This document shows positions 56,811 to 64,000 of a stretch of DNA of 64,000 nt, piece after piece. The notes under the pieces were generated by a model. It saw only the letters and a list, made by a program, of their open reading frames with translations, did not search any database and was not told where the DNA came from. A program made the translations under genes and the position numbers. Source of the stretch: Flavonifractor sp. An10 (GTDB lineage Bacteria; Bacillota; Clostridia; Oscillospirales; Oscillospiraceae); contig NZ_NFMB01000008.1 in assembly GCF_002161215.1 (NCBI RefSeq), positions 62,001 to 126,000 of the forward strand, given 5' to 3'. How positions within the stretch are numbered: the first letter of the stretch is position 1; each line of letters begins with the position of its first letter.

Positions 56811-57061
56811 TTTATCTTTGTAAAAATTCCGAACGGCGCCGGGGGCTCTTTTTTGCTGGGTTTATGGCCGCGGCCGGCTCCAGAATCCCCGCCGGAGTGT
56901 GGAACAGCGGTCTCGGCGGGGAGAGGAGGAGCGGCGGACTGAGGGAGTTCCGCCGTCGACGGCCTCGAAGGGGCTGGAGATTATAGGGCGTTACGGGGAC
57001 TGCGGCCTGACATCGGCCCGGGGCGCGCAGGGAGACGGCATTGCGGACGAGGACGAGACGG
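56811..57061. other. GC-rich spacer, no gene seen
   Basis: The spacer between the 5' end of EBP2 and the terminator of the 5'-nucleotidase gene has sharply higher GC than EBP2. ORFs here lack ribosome-binding sites. The abrupt composition change fits a junction between island and backbone and may have removed the EBP2 start. Confidence 0.45.
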
Positions 57062-57100
57062 AAAAAGCTCCCGATTCCCAGAAGGAATCGGGAGCTTTTG
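57062..57100. terminator. Intrinsic terminator of the SLH nucleotidase gene
   Basis: AAAAGCTCCCGATTCC/GGAATCGGGAGCTTTT around a 5-nt loop; T tracts on both strands. It lies 14 nt beyond the gene's stop. Confidence 0.85.
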
Positions 57101-57113
57101 GCTGACAAGCAGC

Positions 57114-59456
57114 TCAGGCGGCGGCCTCAGTGCTCTCGGCGGGAGTCTCAGCCGCGGGAGTCTCGGGAACCGCAGCGGCCTCACCACTCTCGGTGGTCAG
57201 GTCGCCGAAGTTCACCAGCACCTGGGCGAACTCGGCGCGGGTCAGCTGGCCGTTGGGGTTCAGGTTGCCCTTCTGGTCGCCGGTCATGACGTCGGCGTAG
57301 AAGCAGAAGGTCATGCCGTCCAGGCTCTCGGCGGGGATGGAGGCGTAGTCGGGCGCGCTCTCCATGGAGCCGTCGGCCTCAGGGGCGGTGATGCCCTTGT
57401 AGGCGGCGTAGTCGGCGATGATGCCGGCGATGCCGGCGCGGGTGATCACGGCGTCGTCGCCGAACTCGGTGCCCTCGAACAGGCCCGCCTGGGCGGCCCA
57501 GTTGACGGCGTCGGCATACCACTTGCCGTCTACGTCGGTGACGGTGGAGTTGGCCTCGGGCTGGCCCTCCATGTTGTACAGGGTCTGGTACACAGTGGCG
57601 CGGGTGACGGTGCCGCTGGCCTCAAAGCCCTTGTTGGTGCCGTTCATGATGCCGGCGTCCAGAACCTCAACAGCGGCGTTGTAGTACCAGGCGCTCTCGT
57701 CCAGGTCGGCGGGATACTGGGTCTCGGGGGTCTCGGGAGTCTCGGCGGAGCCGTCCACGATGGTGATGCGGCCGGCGGGCTCGGCATAGCCGGTGACCAC
57801 GCCGTTCTCGAAGGACTGGACGTAGTTGGCCAGGACCATGTAGTCCTCCATCACGTAGTCCAGCACGTTGACGGCGCCCTCGAACATGGCGAAGCCGTCG
57901 CCCAGGTCGCGCAGGGTGTAGTTGTAGCCGGCCAGGTTGTAGCTGGCGGTCAGATCCAGGGGCTCATAGGCGCCGGTCTCGTTGTTGAGCACCTGCACGT
58001 CGGTGACGCGGTACTCGCCGGTGGGGCCGCCGGTCCAAACGCCGATGTCGTCCTGCTGGACGGTGGAGGGGATGGAGGTGTCGATGGTGTAGGTCAGGCC
58101 GGAGACCTGGAGGAAGCCGCCGTTCTCCACGGCGCCGTCAGCGGTGACGTCCTTGGCGCCCCACTCCAGGGCGTCCAGGATCTGCTGGCCGGTGACGGTC
58201 TGCAGGCAGGCCACGTTGCCGAAGGTGTGGATCTCCTTGCAGGTCAGGTAGGAGATGTCGCCGGTGATGGCCCCGTTGCGGATGCCGCCGCCGTTCATGA
58301 CGGCCACGTCCACATCCAGGCCCATGTTGTCAAAGAGGTAGTACAGGGCGTCGGCGGCGAAGTCGCCGGTGTTGGTCTCCTGCTTGCGCACCAGGCGGTT
58401 GCCCTCGGCGTCATAGTTGTCCAGGGTGTCGGCGGTGGAGCCGATGACCTGGCCCAGCTCGGTGTTGATCTCGGCGATCCAGGCATCCTCAATGGCCTTC
58501 ACGTCGGCGTCGGGGGTCACGCCGGCCAGATCCTCGCCGGTGAGCAGCTGGGTGGTGATGGTGCCGTCGGCGGAGATGGTCATCTGGCCCAGGGCGTTCA
58601 GGTACTCGCCGGTCTGGGTGAGGACCACGGTGTTGCCCTCGGCGTCGGCCACCTCCTGCATCTCCATGGTGGTCTGGGAGTGGCCGTCGATGAAGGCGTC
58701 CAGGCCGGTGGTGTTGGCGATGACCTCCTCAGAGGTCCAGGGCTTGGAGGAGGGGTCCACGCCCAGGTGGCCCAGGCCGATGACGTAGTCGGCCTCGGCA
58801 GAGGCGGCGTCGATGGCGGCCTGCACGGCCTCGTACAGCTCGGAGCCGTCCTCACCGCCGGCGATGCCGTAGATGTAGTTGCCCGCGTCGTCCTGGAAGT
58901 AGGCGGGGGTGGACTTGGTGAAGGACTCGGGGGTGGTGATGCCCACGAAGGCGATCTTCACGCCGTTCACCTCAAACACCACGTAGCTGTCCAGCACGTT
59001 GTCGCCCTTCACACCATTCTCCTCGTGGTAGAAGTTGCAGGACACATAGGGGAAGTCGGCGGCCTCGATGGCGGCCAGAGCGCCCTCCATGTCGTAGTCG
59101 AACTCATGGTTGCCCAGGGTGGCCACGTCGTAACCGGCGGCGTTCATCAGCTCGATGATGGTGGCGCCCTTGTCCATGGAGCCGTAGGCGGTGCCCTGGA
59201 TGTGGTCGCCGGCGTCCACCAGCAGAGCGTTGTCCAGGGAGTCCTTATAAGCGGCTACCTTGGAGTAGGTCAGGCCGTTCTCGTTGCCCTCGCCCACATT
59301 GTTGTCAATGTAGGTGTGCACGTCGTTGGTGTAGAGCACCACGACGTCGCCGTCGGCCTGCGTCGTTCCCTCCGCCGCCATCGCGGTCCCGAACAGGGAG
59401 CACACCATGGCAAGCACCAGGAACAGGGACAGGAATTTGCTTGCGCGTTTTCTCAT
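57114..59456 (-). CDS. SLH-anchored 5'-nucleotidase-family metallophosphatase
   Basis: 780 residues. The signal peptide (MRKRASKFLSLFLVLAMVCSLFGTAMA, cleavage after AMA) is followed by a calcineurin-like domain (VVVLYTNDVHTYID, LLVDAGDHIQG, ATLGNHEFDYD, IGLGHLGVD, FIDGHSQT: the metal-binding series). The 5_nucleotid_C domain (NTGDFAADALYYLF, AVMNGGGIRNGAITGD, LQVSGLTYTID) follows. From about residue 590 there are two to three SLH repeats (TVTRATVYQTLYNMEG, ITRAGIAGIIADYA, LTRAEFAQVLVNF) that bind cell-wall polymer. It hydrolyses extracellular nucleotides. Start at 59456 with GGTGG ~10 nt upstream. Confidence 0.93.
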   Translation of the reverse strand: MRKRASKFLSLFLVLAMVCSLFGTAMAAEGTTQADGDVVVLYTNDVHTYIDNNVGEGNENGLTYSKVAAYKDSLDNALLVDAGDHIQGTAYGSMDKGATIIELMNAAGYDVATLGNHEFDYDMEGALAAIEAADFPYVSCNFYHEENGVKGDNVLDSYVVFEVNGVKIAFVGITTPESFTKSTPAYFQDDAGNYIYGIAGGEDGSELYEAVQAAIDAASAEADYVIGLGHLGVDPSSKPWTSEEVIANTTGLDAFIDGHSQTTMEMQEVADAEGNTVVLTQTGEYLNALGQMTISADGTITTQLLTGEDLAGVTPDADVKAIEDAWIAEINTELGQVIGSTADTLDNYDAEGNRLVRKQETNTGDFAADALYYLFDNMGLDVDVAVMNGGGIRNGAITGDISYLTCKEIHTFGNVACLQTVTGQQILDALEWGAKDVTADGAVENGGFLQVSGLTYTIDTSIPSTVQQDDIGVWTGGPTGEYRVTDVQVLNNETGAYEPLDLTASYNLAGYNYTLRDLGDGFAMFEGAVNVLDYVMEDYMVLANYVQSFENGVVTGYAEPAGRITIVDGSAETPETPETQYPADLDESAWYYNAAVEVLDAGIMNGTNKGFEASGTVTRATVYQTLYNMEGQPEANSTVTDVDGKWYADAVNWAAQAGLFEGTEFGDDAVITRAGIAGIIADYAAYKGITAPEADGSMESAPDYASIPAESLDGMTFCFYADVMTGDQKGNLNPNGQLTRAEFAQVLVNFGDLTTESGEAAAVPETPAAETPAESTEAAA

Positions 59457-59627
59457 GGGTTTCTTTCCACCTTTCCTATTTGCCTCTCTCGGAATAAGGC
59501 ATATTTGGGACAAGCTAATGGTAACAAAATGGTAACAAAATTGCAAGGCCGCGAGGCAAAAAAGTATGCAAAAAAACACACACTTCTGCGGATATTTCCG
59601 CAAAAGTGTGTGAATGGAAATTCCTGT

Positions 59628-60755
59628 TTATTTTTCGGCCCAGACTCCGGTGGCCTCGGCCTTCAGATAGGCGTTGATAAAGCCGTCCAGATCCCCGTCC
59701 ATGACGGCGTTGATGTTGCTGGTCTCATAGCCGGTGCGGTTGTCCTTCACCAGCTGGTAGGGCATGAATACGTAGGAGCGGATCTGGCTGCCCCACTCGA
59801 TTTTGAGCTGCACGCCCTTCAGATCGGAGATCTTCTCGGCGTGCTGCTGCATCTTCAGCTCCACCAGGCGGGAGCGGAGCATCTTCATACAGGTGTCCCG
59901 GTTCTGGAACTGGCTGCGCTCGGTCTGGCAGGAAACCACGATGCCGGTGGGCTTGTGGATCAGGCGGACGGCAGAGGAGGTCTTGTTGATGTGCTGGCCG
60001 CCGGCGCCGGAGGAGCGGAACACCTGCATCTCGATGTCCTCGGGGCGGATATCCACCTCCACGTCGTCGGGGATCTCGGGCATGACCTCCAGCGCGGCGA
60101 AGGAGGTCTGCCGCCGGGCGTTGGCGTCAAAGGGGGACACCCGCACCAGCCGGTGGACGCCGTGCTCCCCCTTCAGGTGTCCGTAGGCGTTCTCCCCCTC
60201 CACCATGATGGTGGCGCTCTTGATGCCCGCCTCGTCCCCGTCCAGGTAGTCCAGTACCTTGTAGCTGTAACCGTGGCGCTCGGCCCAGCGGGTGTACATG
60301 CGGTAGAGCATCTGGGCCCAGTCCTGGGCCTCGGTGCCGCCGGCGCCGGCGTGGAAGGTGAGGATGGCGTTGGAGGCGTCGTACTCCCCGGTGAGCAGGG
60401 TGGACAGCTTGGCCTCCTCGATCTCCGCCTCCAGCTTGGCGAAGCCCTCCTCCACCTCGGGCACCAGGCTCTCGTCCTCCATCTCATTGCCCAGCTCGCA
60501 CAGGGTCATGAGATCGTCCCACTGGGTGCGGCGCTTCTGCTGCCCCTCCAGCTTGTCCCGCAGGTGCTTCACCCGCTGCTGCACCTTCTGGGCCTTCTCC
60601 AGGTTGTCCCAGAAGCCGTCGGAGGCGCTCTCCGACTCCAGCATCTCCGCCTCCCGCTGGGCGGCCTCCAGGCCCAGGGCCTGCTCCAGCTCGTCCAGTT
60701 CTGGCTTGAGATTGTTGAGTTTTACCTTGTATTCGTCAAATTGAAGCATGATCAT
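59628..60755 (-). CDS. prfB: Peptide chain release factor 2
   Basis: 375 residues in one continuous frame. It has the GGQ motif RSSGAGGQHINKTSSAVRLIH for peptidyl-tRNA hydrolysis and the RF2-type codon-recognition region VRVSPFDANARRQTSFAALEV (SPF in place of RF1's PxT). Recognises UGA and UAA. The usual internal UGA and +1 programmed frameshift near codon 26 is absent: no TGA interrupts the frame from the ATG at 60755, which has GAGGAA 8 nt upstream. Autoregulation by frameshifting is therefore missing here. Confidence 0.97.
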   Translation of the reverse strand: MIMLQFDEYKVKLNNLKPELDELEQALGLEAAQREAEMLESESASDGFWDNLEKAQKVQQRVKHLRDKLEGQQKRRTQWDDLMTLCELGNEMEDESLVPEVEEGFAKLEAEIEEAKLSTLLTGEYDASNAILTFHAGAGGTEAQDWAQMLYRMYTRWAERHGYSYKVLDYLDGDEAGIKSATIMVEGENAYGHLKGEHGVHRLVRVSPFDANARRQTSFAALEVMPEIPDDVEVDIRPEDIEMQVFRSSGAGGQHINKTSSAVRLIHKPTGIVVSCQTERSQFQNRDTCMKMLRSRLVELKMQQHAEKISDLKGVQLKIEWGSQIRSYVFMPYQLVKDNRTGYETSNINAVMDGDLDGFINAYLKAEATGVWAEK

Positions 60756-60825
60756 TCACTCGTTTCCTCAAATTAGCCCTACTATTATATCCAAGGAAGA
60801 GACGCTTGTAAAGGGAAGGAGAGGA

Positions 60826-61102
60826 AAAAACCGCCCGGAGGCGGGCGGTTTTCTGGATGTCGATAAACCATCCGGCTAAAGGATTCGGAGGGAAGGATAG
60901 TGTGAAAGGCTGCCCCCGCAGGGCGTTTCGGAGCGCAACCGCCGCAAAGCGGCGGCACTTGGCGCGGAGATGAACCGTCAGGGTTCCCTTTCGCGTTGGA
61001 TCAAACAACTTTTTGAAACTTTTTTGAAGTTTCAAAAAGTTCAGCAGCCTGTCGAAAAGACTTTTTCGACAGGCTGAAACCGCCCGGAGGCGGGCGGTTT
61101 TA
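60826..61102. repeat. Element E3: 224-bp hairpin-rich insert between two copies of one terminator
   Basis: AACCGCCCGGAGGCGGGCGG with flanking A/T tracts occurs at about 60828-60852 and again at about 61078-61101. The DNA between holds CCGCCGCAAAGCGGCGG (about 60938-60955), AACTTTTTGAAAC with facing arm GTTTCAAAAAGTT (about 61007-61041) and CAGCCTGTCGAAAAG with facing arm (about 61046-61076). The layout resembles E1 and E2 (insert between direct copies of a gene end), but the insert sequence differs and the repeats are short. Confidence 0.7.
61077..61102 (-). terminator. Terminator of the 35-residue ORF
   Basis: CCGCCCGCCTCCGGGCGG palindrome with A tract before and T tract after on the minus strand, overlapping the stop codon of the small ORF at 61100. 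Confidence 0.75.
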
Positions 61103-61207
61103 TCGTTCGCTGACCGTCCGGCCGGAGTCGGCGCGGAAGATCAGATCGTCAATATCCCCCTTGGGCTTGCCGCCCGGGGCGGTTTCAATGGGCTTGGTCT
61201 GCTGCAT
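61100..61207 (-). CDS. Small 35-residue hydrophilic protein
   Basis: Starts MQQTKPIETAPGGKPKGDID and ends RADSGRTVSER. AAGGAGG lies 8 nt before the ATG and a strong intrinsic terminator follows the stop immediately, which is good evidence for a real transcription-translation unit despite the size. It has no membrane segment or signal peptide and is rich in Lys, Asp and Gly. I do not recognise it. A TATACT box lies ~30 nt upstream without a clear -35. Divergent to the manA-like gene. Confidence 0.6.
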   Translation of the reverse strand: MQQTKPIETAPGGKPKGDIDDLIFRADSGRTVSER

Positions 61208-61387
61208 GCTGTCAGCCTCCTTCGTAAGCGATGTACACACCAGTATATGCAAAAGAGGGCGGCGGATGTGACCGATCCCTGTCGCCGGAAAGCAAAAAAT
61301 TTCCAGAACAATCCGCCCCTTGCAGGGCGACCGGCGGCCTGCTATACTGAAAAGACCGATACTGTGCAGAAAAGGGAGGAAATGACG

Positions 61388-62452
61388 ATGCAGGTGTCGC
61401 CCAAACAGATCCTCAGAATGGCGCCCAACAAGGTGGACTATCTGATCCCCGGGGGCGAGATGATCAACGAGTTCCTGGGGGACGGGCCGGGGGAGAAGGT
61501 TTGCTCCCAGCTGTGGCTGGCCTCCCTGGTGACCTCGGCCCTGGCGCCGGGCACCACCACCGGCCTGTCCCGCATCGCGGGGACGGACGAGTTCCTGAAG
61601 GACTGCCTGGAGGCCGCCCCGGCGGAGTGGCTGGGGGAGGCCCATGCCGCCCGGTGGGGGGCCAGCCTGGGCTTCCTGCTCAAGCTGCTCAACTCCCGGG
61701 ACAGGCTGCTCATTCAGACCCACCCGGACGGGGAGCGGGCCCGGAAATACTTCGGTCTGCCCTGCGGCAAGGACGAGGCGTGGTACGTGCTGGCCGCCCG
61801 GCCGGAGGCCTGCATCTGGCTGGGCTTCCGCCCCGGCGTCACGCCGGAGCGGTTCCGCGCCCTGATCGAGAAGCAGGATACCGCCGGCCTGCTGGACTGC
61901 CTCCACCGGGTGCCCATTCACCCGGGAGAGGTGTACTTCATCCCGGCGGGCACCGTCCACGCCATGGGCAGCGGCTCTCTGGTGGCGGAGATCCAGGAGC
62001 CGGTGGACATCACCCTGCGGGCGGAGTACATCCGGCCCGACGGCTCCCGCCTGCCGGTGGAGAGCATGTACGGCCCGGCGGGGATGGACGGCCTGCTGGA
62101 CTGCTTCAACTTCGACTGCCTGTCCCGGGAGGAGATGCTGTCTGCCCACCTGTCCCGGCCTGAGGAGGAGCCCGGCCAGCCCTGGCGCCGGCGGCTGATC
62201 TCCCGGCGGCAGACCGGCCGCTTCTGCATGGATGAGCTCACCGCCCGGGCCGCGGCCCCGGCGGACTGTCCCAACCGGAGCTTCCAGGTGGTGCTGGTGC
62301 TGGAGGGGGAGGGCACCCTCCGCTGGGAGGGCGGCAGCCTGCCCGTCAAGCGGGGGGACGAGCTCTTCGTCCCCCACGGCGTGGAAGCCTACCGCTGCGA
62401 GACAGAGGGGAGCTGCCGCCTGCTGGCGTGCGGCGTGCCGGAGGAGGGCTAG
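61388..62452 (+). CDS. manA: Class I mannose-6-phosphate isomerase-like protein
   Basis: 354 residues. Type I PMI motifs: LLKLLNSRDRLLIQTHPDG (Gln/His zinc ligands), GKDEAWYVLAARPEACIWLG (Glu ligand) and VYFIPAGTVHAMGSGSLVAEIQEPVDITLR (His ligand and active site). The C-terminal jelly-roll domain (FQVVLVLEGEGTLRWEGGSLPVKRGDELFVPHGV) is cupin-like. It interconverts mannose-6-phosphate and fructose-6-phosphate. I start at 61388, where GGGAGG has 8-nt spacing; the ATG at 61382 has only 2. Confidence 0.88.
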   Translation: MQVSPKQILRMAPNKVDYLIPGGEMINEFLGDGPGEKVCSQLWLASLVTSALAPGTTTGLSRIAGTDEFLKDCLEAAPAEWLGEAHAARWGASLGFLLKLLNSRDRLLIQTHPDGERARKYFGLPCGKDEAWYVLAARPEACIWLGFRPGVTPERFRALIEKQDTAGLLDCLHRVPIHPGEVYFIPAGTVHAMGSGSLVAEIQEPVDITLRAEYIRPDGSRLPVESMYGPAGMDGLLDCFNFDCLSREEMLSAHLSRPEEEPGQPWRRRLISRRQTGRFCMDELTARAAAPADCPNRSFQVVLVLEGEGTLRWEGGSLPVKRGDELFVPHGVEAYRCETEGSCRLLACGVPEEG

Positions 62453-62455
62453 AAG

Positions 62456-63340
62456 GTGGAGCCGCTGAGCATCGCGCTGCTGCAGCTCTCGCCCGCCGGC
62501 ACCGTGGCGGGGAATCTGGAGAAGGGGCTGGCGGCCTGCCGCCGGGCCAGAGCCCTGGGGGCGGACATCGCCCTGTTTCCCGAGATGTGGAGCAGCGGCT
62601 ACAACATCTGCGGCCGCCCGCCGGAGGTGTGGAAGAGGGAGGCGGTGCCCGCCGGCGGGGACTTCGTCCGCGCCTTTCAGGCCCTGGCGGCGGAGCTGGG
62701 CATGGCAATCGGCATCACCTTTCTGGAGGCGTACCAGGGCGGGCCCCGCAACACCCTGACCCTCTTTGACCGGTTTGGCAGAGAGGCGTTCACCTATGCC
62801 AAGGTACACACCTGCGACTTCGGGGAGGAGCGGTACCTGACCCCGGGGGATGATTTTTATGTGGCGGAGCTGGACACCGCCAGGGGCCCCGTGCGGGTGG
62901 GGGCCATGATCTGCTATGACCGGGAATTTCCGGAGAGCGCCCGGATCCTCATGCTCAAGGGGGCGGAGCTGATCCTGGTGCCCAACGCCTGCCCCATGGA
63001 GCTCAACCGGCTCTCCCAGCTGCGGGGCCGGGCCTTTGAGAACATGACGGCCATCGCCACCTGCAACTACCCGGACACGGTGCCCGACTGCAACGGCCGC
63101 TCCACCGTCTTTGACGGGGTGGCCTATCTCCCGGATCAGGAGGACTCCCGGGACACCTGCATCCTCCGGGCCGGCGGGGAGGAGGGGATCTGCCTGGCCG
63201 CCCTGGATCTGGAGCAGCTGCGGGCCTACCGCGCCAGCGAAGTCCACGGAAACGCCTACCGCCGCCCCGGCAGGTACGGCCTGCTGACCGAGTGTGCAAT
63301 CGAGCCGCCCTTTGTGCGGCCGGACTACCGGCCCTCCTAG
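62456..63340 (+). CDS. Carbon-nitrogen hydrolase (nitrilase superfamily)
   Basis: 294 residues with the Glu-Lys-Cys triad: ALFPEMWSSGY (Glu ~43), YAKVHTCDFGEE (Lys ~117) and GAMICYDREFPESARIL (Cys ~152). Such amidases act on omega-amides, N-carbamoyl compounds or similar; the substrate is not readable. The GTG start is 3 nt after the manA stop, so the genes are coupled. The TAG stop codon is supplied by the inverted-repeat end of the MITE-like element that follows. Confidence 0.9.
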   Translation: MEPLSIALLQLSPAGTVAGNLEKGLAACRRARALGADIALFPEMWSSGYNICGRPPEVWKREAVPAGGDFVRAFQALAAELGMAIGITFLEAYQGGPRNTLTLFDRFGREAFTYAKVHTCDFGEERYLTPGDDFYVAELDTARGPVRVGAMICYDREFPESARILMLKGAELILVPNACPMELNRLSQLRGRAFENMTAIATCNYPDTVPDCNGRSTVFDGVAYLPDQEDSRDTCILRAGGEEGICLAALDLEQLRAYRASEVHGNAYRRPGRYGLLTECAIEPPFVRPDYRPS

Positions 63341-63503
63341 GGCTTGTTTGAAACATGTCAGCATGCCTAATCGGCGGGCCTTTTGCCCCCTGGACGGCGC
63401 AATTTTTCCTTGAAATCCGTCAGGATTCCTGCGAAAAAATTGCTTGCCAGCGGCCCAAAATCCCTCGCCGCTGGACACATCGCCAATTTTCAAACAAGCC
63501 TTA
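63338..63503. repeat. MITE-like repeat, copy 2
   Basis: 166 bp bounded by terminal inverted repeats TAGGGCTTGTTTGAAA (63338-63353) and TTTCAAACAAGCCTTA (63488-63503), 15 of 16 matching. The interior (GGGCCTTTTGCCCCCTGGAC, CCTTGAAATCCGTCAGGATTC) matches the copy at 31846-31987. No transposase ORF is inside. The left TAG is the stop codon of the nitrilase-family gene. Confidence 0.88.
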
Positions 63504-63513
63504 GGGAAACATG

Positions 63514-63552
63514 AGGCCGGGAGCGGAACATAGTTCCGCTCCCGGCCTTTTT
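63514..63552 (+). terminator. Intrinsic terminator between convergent genes
   Basis: AGGCCGGGAGCGGAAC and facing arm around a short loop, followed by TTTTT. It ends the manA-nitrilase transcript. Confidence 0.85.
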
Positions 63553-63571
63553 GTGCCTTGCTTGGGGGCGC

Positions 63572-64000
63572 TCAACCGCCCAGATATGCCTTTTTGACGG
63601 CCTCGTCGGCCAGCAGTTCCTTACCCGGGCCGGTGAGGGTGACCCGGCCGGTTTCCAGCACGTAGCCCCGGTCGGCCACGCTGAGGGCCATCTGGGCGTT
63701 CTGCTCCACCAGCAGGATGGTGGTGCCCTTCTGGTGCAGGCGCTGGATGATCTCAAAGATCTGCTCCACCAGGATGGGGGCCAGGCCCATGGACGGCTCA
63801 TCCAGCATGAGCAGCTTGGGGTTGGACATGAGGGCGCGGCCCATAGCCAGCATCTGCTGCTCGCCGCCGGACAGGGTGCCCGCCACCTGGCGGCGCCGCT
63901 CCTTCAGGCGGGGAAACTGGTCGTATACCCGCTCCAGATTGGGGGCGATGGTGGAATTGGGCTGGGTGAAGCCGCCCATCTCCAGGTTCTCCTCCACCGT
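63572..64000 (-). CDS. livF: Branched-chain amino acid ABC transporter ATP-binding protein, N-terminus outside window
   Basis: The last 142 residues are visible. Signature LSGGEQQMLAMGRALMSNPKLLMLDEPSMGLAP (ABC signature plus Walker B), then LLVEQNAQMALSVADRGYVLETG (H-loop region changed to Gln-Asn, typical of LivF) and a C-terminal VKKAYLGG, the usual LivF ending. It powers import of branched-chain amino acids or related compounds with LivG/H/M/K. Walker A lies beyond the window edge. Confidence 0.92.
   Translation of the reverse strand, partial: TVEENLEMGGFTQPNSTIAPNLERVYDQFPRLKERRRQVAGTLSGGEQQMLAMGRALMSNPKLLMLDEPSMGLAPILVEQIFEIIQRLHQKGTTILLVEQNAQMALSVADRGYVLETGRVTLTGPGKELLADEAVKKAYLGG

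Noticed and set aside
61100-63493. 797-codon minus-strand ORF opposite manA and the nitrilase gene
   Set aside because: It is a shadow of two well-supported plus-strand genes. Only its last 35 codons, with their own ribosome-binding site and terminator, are kept as a separate small gene.

Overview
The window is GC-rich (roughly 60-65% G+C), dense with genes, and low-GC-Gram-positive in content despite its composition. It carries an iron-sulfur L-serine dehydratase split into two subunits, a T-box leader before thrS, an SdpR/SdpI pair, a PanT-like ECF component next to coaX, LytTR/GHKL signalling, SLH domains, and a 4-hydroxybutyryl-CoA dehydratase next to acyl-CoA dehydrogenase and EtfBA. Together this suggests an anaerobic, probably butyrate-forming gut clostridium of the Oscillospiraceae (Flavonifractor/Pseudoflavonifractor/Lawsonibacter-like). 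The genus is inference. I saw no rRNA, tRNA or CRISPR array.

Positions 1-14.5 kb. A minus-strand run encodes a glyoxalase-fold protein and a polymer O-acylation set (acyltransferase-3, MBOAT, DHHW/AlgX-like), then an MFS transporter cut by the window edge. Next come sdaAB-sdaAA, with striking repeat insertions at both ends of the operon, and a CLC transporter that looks like the fluoride-type subfamily. A CNNM/CBS protein, an nadE-chrA-chrA operon and an Fe-S aldo-keto reductase follow.

Positions 14.5-34.2 kb. A T-box-regulated thrS is followed by sdpRI, a membrane glycerophosphodiester phosphodiesterase, a LysO-type exporter, a CYTH protein and PIN-PhoH. A coenzyme A cluster (coaBC divergent from panT-coaX) comes next, then a LuxR-type regulator and a LytTR-LytTR-GHKL signalling operon. 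Convergent to that operon are two tandem DUF4157 (HExxH) proteins. Their N-terminal ~184 residues are almost identical, but their C-termini are unrelated, which is a polymorphic-effector layout.

Positions 34.5-57 kb. This is a catabolic island that appears to be controlled by sigma-54. A minus-strand arm (galM-like, abfD, acyl-CoA dehydrogenase, etfB, etfA) and a plus-strand arm start from divergent -24/-12 promoters lying in one long inverted repeat. The plus-strand arm encodes a cupin, an HpcH/HpaI aldolase, an MBL-fold protein, a TRAP transporter, an amidohydrolase, a DUF6282 protein, a LarA-like racemase, an enolase-superfamily dehydratase, a BKACE enzyme and a DUF169 protein. Two sigma-54 activators with GAFTGA motifs sit inside and at the end of the island. 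I infer uptake of an unknown carboxylate by the TRAP system, isomerisation, dehydration and cleavage to pyruvate- or acetyl-CoA-level products, with acyl-CoA reduction through Acd-Etf.

Positions 57-64 kb. These encode an SLH-anchored 5'-nucleotidase-family enzyme, prfB (without the usual programmed frameshift), a tiny 35-residue ORF, a ManA-type isomerase, a nitrilase-family amidase and a partial livF.

The most unusual material is (i) a small three-hairpin repeat found at both ends of the sdaBA operon, each copy flanked by a 90-111 bp direct duplication of the neighbouring gene end; (ii) a MITE-like repeat whose terminal inverted repeat supplies the stop codon of the adjacent gene in both copies; (iii) the DUF4157 pair; and (iv) the sigma-54 catabolic island.
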